DNA from: Ancylomarina euxina
GTDB lineage: Bacteria > Bacteroidota > Bacteroidia > Bacteroidales > Marinifilaceae
Assembly (NCBI RefSeq): GCF_003863355.1
Contig: NZ_QQWG01000010.1
Coordinates: forward strand, 1-64,000
Length of the DNA: 64,000 nucleotides
Reading direction: 5' to 3'
The notes under the pieces: generated by a model
What the model was told of the DNA's origin: nothing
What the model saw: only the letters and a program-made list of their open reading frames with translations
Databases searched by the model: none
Made by a program: the position numbers and the translations under genes
Shown here: positions 1 to 6,310 of the stretch, one piece after another
Layout of the letters: each line of letters opens with the position of its first letter
Position numbering within the stretch: the first letter of the stretch is position 1

Positions 1-126
1 AATGGCAACTACATGTAGTAGGAAGACCGAAGATGGTAAATAATTAACTGAGGAGCCGTATGATGGGAGACTATCACGTACGGTTCTGTGAGAGGTTTGG
101 GGTGAAATTCCCCTTACCTACTTGAC
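1..126 (+). mobile_element. 3' end of a group II intron (domains V and VI), 5' part outside window
   Basis: Domain V starts at about 53 (GAGCCGTATGATGGG) and runs into TCACGTACGGTTCTG. Domain VI follows, with a GGGG/CCCC stem and a bulged A seven bases from the 3' end (TACTTGAC). The first 43 bases of this tail match the tail of the complete intron at 6311-8193 exactly. The domain VI stem differs but keeps its pairing, so this is a related but separate intron. The 3' splice point is placed at 126 because the two copies diverge after CTACTTGAC. Bases 1-50 can be read as the end of a coding frame (ending GRPKMVNN), possibly the intron-encoded protein, but too little is visible to call it. Confidence 0.8.
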
Positions 127-140
127 TTAAAAAGAGATCT

Positions 141-1358
141 ATGATCACATTATCAATTAATTTCAAATCCAATAAAGATCTTAAAACTTTCATTCGTGAA
201 TTAAAGAAGAAGCTGCCAGATCATTGGAAGGAATATCCAACACCTCTTGGCAATAATTTTGATACTGAATATATTGATTACAGTGAAAAAAGTTTTTTAG
301 AACACCAGGAAATATGTTTTGGTACAATTTTCACAAACACTTCAACAAAAAGGACCTTAAGGGGGTTTATTTGGCTAGGAATCTTTGATAAATACATTAA
401 GGTATTAAACATACAAACTGCTAAAAAAGAGCTAGATTTAAAAAGTAATACTTTTAGAGACATTGACAAAAATGATCAGCATTACCAATATTTATTCAAC
501 GATTTCATTGAAAATGCAGTAAAACCAATTAATTCGTTTAGCTTAATTATTAATAAAGAATTTCTAATTAAACTGGACATACATCAAGATGTCTCAGACT
601 TAAGAGTATCTAGACCCATATTATTTAGGGATAAAGCTAATGGGAAAACAGGTTTCGTTGAAAATTACGAAATGCATTCTGTCGAGAATAGGACTTATGA
701 ATTTACTCAACCCAATAATATATCTTTCTTATTAAACATTTCAAAAAGAGAACTGAAAATTGCCAAAAATCTATTTCAAAAAATAGATGAATATTTCAAA
801 AAGGATTCGAATTACAGATTTGAAGGAGAAGAATTAAAAACCCTATATGATTTTTTTGAAAGAATCCAGATAAGTTTAATATTTAGCTACACTGCTGTTG
901 AGGCTTTTACAAATGTTGCTATCCCTACAGATTATAAGTTGGAACATAAAAACAATAAAGGCATAATTGAAATTTGGGATAAGGGAGCTATTGAAAGACA
1001 TAAAAAGACATCTATCAAAATTAAAGAGATTCTACCTGAAATATTAGGGGTTGAAAGCCCGCATAAAGAAGTTTTTTGGAATCGATTCCTAAAACTTGAA
1101 GAAATAAGGAATAGTTTAATTCACCAGAAAACAAGTGAAATCTCGTTTAGAAAAAGTTCATACCAAGAAAGTTTTTTAAAGAAAGAAATATTTAATGTTA
1201 TATATTCTGGGTTTGAGCTAATTTCATATTTCTGTAATGCAGATTTGAAGCATTTATATTTCCCCCTTGGAATATCTGATTCGGACATATTCATAGCTGA
1301 AGTTGATCATTTAACAAAAAATCAAATTAATAAAGTAATGAGTGAAAACTTGCCCTAA
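141..1358 (+). CDS. HEPN-motif protein, hypothetical, cassette-like gene
   Basis: This 405-aa protein starts 14 bp after the end of the intron tail. I do not recognise the family by name. The C-terminal part (about residues 235-375) is helical and contains FSYTAVEAF followed by EEIRNSLIHQ. The segment R323-N324-x3-H328 matches the R-x4-6-H signature of HEPN ribonucleases, which act in toxin-antitoxin, abortive infection and CRISPR systems. The N-terminal 230 residues show no motif I can name. There is no signal peptide, so it is probably cytoplasmic. Its stop codon TAA overlaps the start of a long attC-like palindrome, as in integron cassettes. Base composition is more AT-rich than the core genes. 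RNase activity is inference from a short motif; a non-enzymatic HEPN fold is possible. Confidence 0.7.
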   Translation: MITLSINFKSNKDLKTFIRELKKKLPDHWKEYPTPLGNNFDTEYIDYSEKSFLEHQEICFGTIFTNTSTKRTLRGFIWLGIFDKYIKVLNIQTAKKELDLKSNTFRDIDKNDQHYQYLFNDFIENAVKPINSFSLIINKEFLIKLDIHQDVSDLRVSRPILFRDKANGKTGFVENYEMHSVENRTYEFTQPNNISFLLNISKRELKIAKNLFQKIDEYFKKDSNYRFEGEELKTLYDFFERIQISLIFSYTAVEAFTNVAIPTDYKLEHKNNKGIIEIWDKGAIERHKKTSIKIKEILPEILGVESPHKEVFWNRFLKLEEIRNSLIHQKTSEISFRKSSYQESFLKKEIFNVIYSGFELISYFCNADLKHLYFPLGISDSDIFIAEVDHLTKNQINKVMSENLP

Positions 1359-1538
1359 CAAAAGCTATATGTAATGCGGGTTCAGCGGGTAAATCAACCG
1401 CAGTTCTTCGTTGCAACGCCGCCAAATCTTTGATTTGACGCAGATTTGAATTTAAGGGAAATAAAAGATTTGGCTAATTGCGGATTTGAAAGTGAAATGC
1501 TTCCATGTCCCGCAAAACACATAGCAAGCCCGTTACAG
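1354..1538 (+). repeat. attC-like long imperfect palindrome A
   Basis: The 5' arm CCCTAACAAAAGCTATATG (1354-1372, continuing TAATGCGGG) pairs with the 3' arm that begins CCCGCAAAACACATAGC and ends CCCGTTAC. GCTATATGTAATGCGGG against the complement of the other arm agrees at 14 of 17 positions, and the outer TAAC/GTTA boxes pair after a gap. The inside holds further inverted repeats built on GATTTG/CAAATC. Length is about 185 bp. The layout (outer short box, spacer, inner box, variable loop, directly at a gene's 3' end) is that of an integron attC site, but it is longer than usual and the outer box does not match the canonical RYYYAAC/GTTRRRY consensus well. Confidence 0.65.
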
Positions 1539-1552
1539 CACATTTGGTATGG

Positions 1553-2850
1553 TAAAGGGACATCGTTTACAAAGTTAAAGGCACATGGTTTACACTTTTT
1601 AGGTTGTAATTTGTGATAAAAAACAAATTGCTATGCCTTGGAAAGAAACGACAACTATGGAGCAAAAAATTGAATTTATTTGTGAATGGCGAACGGGAAA
1701 ATTTACCATTTCAGAACTATGCAGGCGTTTTAATGTTTCAAGACCAACAGCCTATAAGTTAATAGACAGGTTTGAGAAACAAGGTTATGAAGGATTAAAA
1801 GAAGTCTCACGAGCACCTGGAAAACACCCCAATGAAACTACTGAAAATGTTGTTGAAGGGATTCTTAGTTTAAAGGCTAAATATCCCAGGTGGGGAGCTA
1901 AAAAGATTAGAAAACTATTGTTTAACGATTTTATTGAAAAAGATATCCCTTCTGTGATTACAGTTCATAACATACTCAAGAAAAATGGTTTGGTTTGTCC
2001 ACAGAAAAGGTTGAGAAGAGTTAAACCTGTTTATCCAATATTTGATCCAAAGGATTGTAATGAGGTATGGAGTGCGGATTACAAAGGAAAGTTTTTAATG
2101 GGTAATAAAATATATTGCCATCCACTCACCATTGCAGATTCAAAAAGTAGATTTTTATTTACTGCCAAAGGTCATTACCATGAGAATTTTAAATCCGCAA
2201 AAGCTGAGTTTACAAGTGTTTTTCGAAAATATGGGATCCCTGAGCAGCTTCATACTGATAATGGCAGTCCTTTTGGTTCAACACGTTCTCTTCAACGCTT
2301 TACACGTCTGTCTTACTGGTTTATTGAGCTAGGGATTATGCCTGTCTTTTCTGATCCAGCTCATCCAGAACAAAATGGACGTCATGAAAGAATGCACCGA
2401 GATTTAAAGGCTGCCTGTGCTAAGCCTTCGGCTTACGATTTAAAAGCGCAACAAAGGCGCCTAAATCGATTTGTGCGAGAGTATAACCATGTCAGACCAC
2501 ACGAAGCTTTAGGGATGGAAACACCTGCTGCCAGTCATGTTTTTTCCACTAGAGTATTTCCTGAAAAAATACAAGAATTTGATTATCCATCGAGTCAAAG
2601 TGTGATTAGAGTAACACAAAATGGAGCAATCAGATGGAAATCATATTACTGGGTATATTTATCTGCAGCCTTAAAAGGAAAGTACGTTGGATTTGAACAT
2701 AAAGGCAATGGCATTTGGAAGGTGTATTATAGAAATGTATTTTTAGGTTACTTTAACGAAAATAAATTAAGATCAAAAGAATCATCAACAAGGGTAGAGA
2801 CTAATTTAGTGTAAAGTCTAATCTTTAACTTGTGTAAAGGATGTGCCTTA
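1553..2850 (+). mobile_element. IS481-like insertion sequence, complete
   Basis: A single transposase gene is bracketed by imperfect inverted repeats. The left end reads TAAAGGGACATCGTTTACAA and the right end, complemented, reads TTAAGGCACATCCTTTACAC. Both continue into AAGTTAAAG and then a second TTTACAC box, so similarity extends over about 45 bp. The element is about 1.3 kb. It sits 14 bp after palindrome A and its right end lies 24 bp before the start of the serine hydrolase. I see no clear target-site duplication, so the exact ends are uncertain by a few bases. Confidence 0.7.
1633..2814 (+). CDS. IS481-family-like DDE transposase
   Basis: This is a 393-aa transposase of the insertion sequence. 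An N-terminal helix-turn-helix lies at about residues 10-55 (FTISELCRRFNVSRPTAYKLI). The integrase core runs from about 140 to 310 and carries the DDE triad: D149 in WSADYKGKF, D209 in LHTDNGSPFG, and E252 in NGRHERMH. The conserved YNHVRPHEALG segment follows the core. Length and order fit full-length IS481-type enzymes. No frameshift or stop is seen, so the element may be active. The ATG at 1633 is the first in frame and lies about 80 bp inside the left inverted repeat. Confidence 0.88.
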   Translation: MPWKETTTMEQKIEFICEWRTGKFTISELCRRFNVSRPTAYKLIDRFEKQGYEGLKEVSRAPGKHPNETTENVVEGILSLKAKYPRWGAKKIRKLLFNDFIEKDIPSVITVHNILKKNGLVCPQKRLRRVKPVYPIFDPKDCNEVWSADYKGKFLMGNKIYCHPLTIADSKSRFLFTAKGHYHENFKSAKAEFTSVFRKYGIPEQLHTDNGSPFGSTRSLQRFTRLSYWFIELGIMPVFSDPAHPEQNGRHERMHRDLKAACAKPSAYDLKAQQRRLNRFVREYNHVRPHEALGMETPAASHVFSTRVFPEKIQEFDYPSSQSVIRVTQNGAIRWKSYYWVYLSAALKGKYVGFEHKGNGIWKVYYRNVFLGYFNENKLRSKESSTRVETNLV

Positions 2851-2874
2851 ACGAACATTTTAAAAAATACAACA

Positions 2875-4323
2875 ATGAAAAGATACATTTTACTAATATT
2901 GACAGTATTTACTTTTTGTATTTCTTGCAAAAACAAAACCAAGTCAATCCATACTGAGAACTCTTTGGAAAAACGACTTAAATCCTACATTGAAGAGTGT
3001 GATAAAAATGGGCTTTCGGCAAGCATATTGGTCGCTCAAAATGGGAATATCCTCTATAATGGTGGCGTTGGACTAAGAAACAAAACCGAAAATCTTCCTG
3101 TTACAAAAGAAACTATTTTCACAACAGGTTCATTGACAAAGCAGTTTACAGCAACGGCTATTCTAAAATTACAAGAAGAAGGCAAATTATTGGTAAACGA
3201 TTCTATTTCTAAATTTTTAGAAGAGGTTCCGAAAGACAAACAAAGCATTACTATTCATCAATTACTGACACATTCTTCGGGAGTAATAGGAAATCTTGGT
3301 TATGGAGTAGACTTCGTACCTATTTCTAAGGAAGAGTTTTTAAAGGAGTTTTACAATTCACCATTAGATTATGAACCAGGAAAGCAGTATAGTTATTCCA
3401 ATGTTGCTTACAGTGTTTTGGCCATAATAATTGAAGAAGTTACACAAACAGATTATGAGACTTTTTTGCAAGAAAATCTTTTTCAAAAAGCAGGCATGAA
3501 ACATACTGGCTACCTTATCCCCAAATGGGATGCGACTAAAATTGTCCACGGCTATAAATGTGGGGAAGATTGGGGAACTCATCTCATAAAATGGAACGAA
3601 GATTCAAATCAAGTATCATGGCATCTAAAAGGAAATGGAGGTATACTTTCTAATCCTTCCGATTTGTATAAATGGCAACTTGCTCTTAATCAACACAAGG
3701 TAATTTCAAAAAAATCATTGGAAGAGCAAACTTTTCCATATGTGGCTATTAATGAATCAGCTGATTCACACTATGCATATGGATGGTCAATTTTAAAAAG
3801 TGATAGAAATACAAAAATCATAGCACACAGTGGCTCAAATGGTGTTTTCTATGCCGATTTCATACAACTACCTGAGGAAAATACAGTAATCATATATATG
3901 ACCAATGAATTAAGATATGACACTCAAATGGTAGCTTGGGAAGTAGAGCAACTTCTTTTTAACGAAAACCACAACCCTATTGTGCCTAAAATGAATAGTA
4001 TTAAACATATAGGTGGCGGCATTGCAAATAAACAACTTGATATTGTACAACAATTTGTAAAACTGATTTTGAACAATGATGAAAATATAAATAAATTCAT
4101 CAATAAACATTTAAGAAGTAAAGAAAGAGAGCAAAGATTCAAAATGTGGATTAAGGATATGCAAAGGGAGTTCTCTGGTTACCAATTAAAACATATTTTA
4201 GAATATGGAGATATGAGCTATGACATCATATTGTTATCTCCTGAGGGAAAAACAGTCGATTTAACTCCATGTTTCGACATACAATTCAATAGCGAGAATC
4301 AAGTAGTTGCGTTTGGGTGGTAA
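2875..4323 (+). CDS. Serine hydrolase, beta-lactamase/class C PBP fold, lipoprotein
   Basis: The 482-aa protein has a lipoprotein signal peptide (MKRYILLILTVFTFCISC, Cys18), so it is probably exported and membrane-anchored. The three active-site motifs of the beta-lactamase/penicillin-binding class C family are present: S86-L-T-K89 (SxxK), Y174-S-N176 (YxN) and H318-S-G320 (HxG in place of KTG). Such proteins are peptidases, esterases or amidases, and the substrate cannot be told from sequence. An upstream in-frame ATG at 2830 falls inside the inverted repeat of the insertion sequence and gives no signal peptide, so I chose 2875. The C-terminal 100 residues are a separate domain. The gene ends 12 bp before attC-like palindrome B, consistent with a mobile cassette whose promoter region was hit by the insertion sequence. 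Confidence 0.85.
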   Translation: MKRYILLILTVFTFCISCKNKTKSIHTENSLEKRLKSYIEECDKNGLSASILVAQNGNILYNGGVGLRNKTENLPVTKETIFTTGSLTKQFTATAILKLQEEGKLLVNDSISKFLEEVPKDKQSITIHQLLTHSSGVIGNLGYGVDFVPISKEEFLKEFYNSPLDYEPGKQYSYSNVAYSVLAIIIEEVTQTDYETFLQENLFQKAGMKHTGYLIPKWDATKIVHGYKCGEDWGTHLIKWNEDSNQVSWHLKGNGGILSNPSDLYKWQLALNQHKVISKKSLEEQTFPYVAINESADSHYAYGWSILKSDRNTKIIAHSGSNGVFYADFIQLPEENTVIIYMTNELRYDTQMVAWEVEQLLFNENHNPIVPKMNSIKHIGGGIANKQLDIVQQFVKLILNNDENINKFINKHLRSKEREQRFKMWIKDMQREFSGYQLKHILEYGDMSYDIILLSPEGKTVDLTPCFDIQFNSENQVVAFGW

Positions 4324-4335
4324 ACGAAAAACTGG

Positions 4336-4527
4336 CCATAACAAAACCTATAAGCTATTTGGCGGTTAGAGCGGGGGCGAGGTTTTGTTCAACTAGGAAA
4401 ATGCCAAAGCTTCGGTTTTGGTTTTTGAAATGAAAATATAAAACAAAAATACGCAGCTTTGGCTTGGGATGAACTCTGAAGATTTTCTCTTTAAGGTCGC
4501 CAATAGCTCATAGCTAAATCGTTAGCA
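4336..4527 (+). repeat. attC-like long imperfect palindrome B
   Basis: The 5' arm CATAACAAAACCTATAAGC continues CTATTTGGCGG. The 3' arm is GGTCGCCAATAGCTCATAGC followed by TAAATCGTTAGCA. When folded, CTATAAGCTATTTGGCG pairs with the 3' arm apart from one bulge and one mismatch, and TAAC pairs with GTTA at the outside. The interior holds a second pair GCCAAAGC/GCTTTGGC. Length is 192 bp, close to palindromes A and C, although the internal sequences differ, which is how attC sites of different cassettes behave. Confidence 0.65.
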
Positions 4528-5024
4528 ACAAGAGAAACACCTCTCGTCAAAATATATTAAAAGGAAGATTTTGGAATAAACAACCCGACCGCACAAGCAG
4601 CATATTTGTTTTACCCAACACACAAACCCAACGCATAGTAAAAACAAATGAGCTGCTTTTTGCCTGCGTTCATTGAAGTATTGAATATTTAAGACATATT
4701 TCATGGAATATATATGAACTTACTACAACCTTCTTGACAAAATAAATACTAATTAGATGATATATATAGACTGTAAAAAAAGAGATAATACAGATTTTGG
4801 GCATAGCTATTTGAATGTGCTGACAAATTACCTTTCCAAGGATACTTTAGTTTAAATATTTTTGTATGATAAACATTTTTGTAGTTCTGTAAAGTCGATT
4901 CTGGTTGCGATAAATAGATGCATATCAACTATTAATAAAAAAAACTCTACTCAATACTGTTTGCTAAGAAAATATTATTATCTTCACTACAGGTAAGGTG
5001 TTGTTAACTTTAAATTTATCTATT
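4528..5024. other. Intergenic stretch with one imperfect inverted repeat
   Basis: No convincing gene. At about 4600-4660, AAGCAGCATATTTGTTTTAC and GTAAAAACAAATGAGCTGCT form an imperfect inverted repeat around an AC-rich loop. This may be a further attC-like or REP-like element. A 32-codon ATG frame at 4757-4855 is too short to support. The last 150 bp are AT-rich and presumably hold the promoter of the next gene. Confidence 0.4.
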
Positions 5025-5783
5025 ATGTCGCAAAAAGAAGATTTTATCAGCCAAGAGCCAGCAATGAAGGCATTAGCAGCAAATGAGGTACAAACTCCCA
5101 ATATGCCGGTTAATGTAGCTGCGCAAGAGGCCGAAGACCAATTTAATATTGCCATTATCTATCAAACTCAATTGGCCACAGCAGGTGTTACGGTAGACTC
5201 TATTAATTTACTACTTACAAGAGCTAATGCCCTACGAGAAGCAGAAGCACAATGGCGTACCACTTACAACTCTGAGCAAGTAGATGTGAAGAATTGGGAA
5301 GATCAAGCACCAGCAGGCTATGCACTAAAGAAAGACTTAAGCGCAGCATTTCGCTTTGCCTACCGAAAAGACAGCCGACTACTAGCAAAAGTACGTGAGA
5401 TAGGTAAAGGAACAGGCGATGATCATATGATTCAAGACCTACTAGAATACGCAGTGCTAGGACAATCAAATCCAACGCAATTAGAAGCGATTAATTTTGA
5501 TATGACAAAGCTAGATACCTCTACCGTGTTATCAGAGACTTTAAGTACTTTACTCTCTAAGTCAGTAGGCGACAAAAAATCGCAACACCTACTCAAAGAT
5601 GTCCGCGACCGTTCGTTCACCATCATGAAAGAGACACTCGACTATATTCGTGATGCAGGTAAATACGTATTCAACGACCAACTAGACATCAGAAAACTCT
5701 TCACTAGTGACTATTTACGTAAGCATCAAGCAAGTTCAACTCCAGAATCTATAGAAATAGAAGAGGATACAACTGTTGAATAA
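5025..5783 (+). CDS. Hypothetical protein, mostly alpha-helical
   Basis: I do not recognise this 252-aa protein. It is soluble with no signal peptide or membrane segment. It is rich in Ala, Glu, Asp and Leu with predicted long helices, for example around residues 30-75 and 145-195, and has an acidic C-terminal tail (IEIEEDTTVE). Its codon use is less AT-rich than the neighbouring accessory genes, suggesting a different origin. A TTG at 4998 is in frame, but the ATG at 5025 gives a normal start (MSQKEDF). The gene is followed by a strong hairpin and by a 42-bp tandem repeat. It lies between attC-like palindromes B and C, so it may be the third cassette of the array. Confidence 0.6.
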   Translation: MSQKEDFISQEPAMKALAANEVQTPNMPVNVAAQEAEDQFNIAIIYQTQLATAGVTVDSINLLLTRANALREAEAQWRTTYNSEQVDVKNWEDQAPAGYALKKDLSAAFRFAYRKDSRLLAKVREIGKGTGDDHMIQDLLEYAVLGQSNPTQLEAINFDMTKLDTSTVLSETLSTLLSKSVGDKKSQHLLKDVRDRSFTIMKETLDYIRDAGKYVFNDQLDIRKLFTSDYLRKHQASSTPESIEIEEDTTVE

Positions 5784-5791
5784 GACAATGT

Positions 5792-5820
5792 GCACGTAGG
5801 TCTTCATCTATCCTACGTGC
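5792..5820 (+). terminator. Hairpin after hypothetical gene
   Basis: GCACGTAGG and CCTACGTGC form a perfect 9-bp stem with an 11-base loop, 9 bp after the stop codon. There is no T-run, so it may protect the mRNA 3' end rather than act as a classical intrinsic terminator. Confidence 0.55.
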
Positions 5821-5832
5821 TACCATTACCCT

Positions 5833-5958
5833 CCTAAAGACGCAATAAATCGACCTAATGAAGGTAAAAAGGTACCTAAAGACTCAATAAATGGACCTAA
5901 TGACGGTAAAAGAGTACCTAATGACTCAATAAATAGACCTAATGACTTGCAAAAAGTT
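5833..5958 (+). repeat. Three tandem 42-bp repeats (six 21-bp half units)
   Basis: Units begin at 5833, 5875 and 5917 with CCTAAAGACGCAATAAAT, CCTAAAGACTCAATAAAT and CCTAATGACTCAATAAAT. Each 42-bp unit is made of two related 21-bp halves that begin CCTAA. The period is a multiple of three, and one frame stays open through all copies (PKDAINRPNEGKKV-like units) to a TAG at about 6007-6009. No start codon lies in that frame after the stop at 5797. It may be a decayed coding repeat or a regulatory array. Confidence 0.75.
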
Positions 5959-5978
5959 ATCACGAGATTTGCCAGCCT

Positions 5979-6074
5979 ACTTGCAAGCACATACTATACA
6001 CCGCACTAGCTTTCCCACTGTCCCAAGTGCATAGTAAGAGCTTACAAGTTTCATCGTAAGATGCATGTGCATCT
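5979..6074. repeat. Inverted repeats between tandem array and palindrome C
   Basis: ACTTGCAAGC with ATACTAT near 5979-5997 pairs imperfectly with ATAGTA, then GCTTACAAGT, at 6031-6050. A second perfect inverted repeat, AGATGCA-TG-TGCATCT, lies at 6059-6074. No gene is visible here. Confidence 0.5.
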
Positions 6075-6114
6075 GATTACGTTGTCTCCAAAAAGGAATA
6101 TCCAATACTCCAGT

Positions 6115-6305
6115 TGCTAACAAACGCTATATGCCATAGGCAGTTGGTGATTTTCGTATGTTAATGCTATTATTAAACACGGCAAACTATCTATTTTATA
6201 ATTGTTATAGTTAAATATAATTATAAAAATAGCTATCTTGCCTTTTATAAATTTTGACTCATAAATCAACTAATATGCCTACGTCACATAGCGTAGCCGT
6301 TAGCA
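6115..6305 (+). repeat. attC-like long imperfect palindrome C, abutting a group II intron
   Basis: The 5' arm TTGCTAACAAACGCTATATG continues CCATAGGCA. The 3' arm ATGCCTACGTCACATAGCGT continues AGCCGTTAGCA. TGCTAAC pairs with GTTAGCA, ACGCTAT with ATAGCGT, and TAGGCA with TGCCTA. The central AT-rich part contains further self-complementary TATAATT stretches. Total length is about 191 bp. The group II intron begins five bases after the GTTAGCA box. Confidence 0.68.
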
Positions 6306-6310
6306 GTAAT

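Noticed and set aside
4757-4855. 32-codon ATG frame between palindrome B and the hypothetical gene
   Set aside because: Too short, with no neighbour or motif to support it.
5833-5958. CRISPR array
   Set aside because: The three copies are contiguous 42-bp units without unique spacers, and no cas gene is present.
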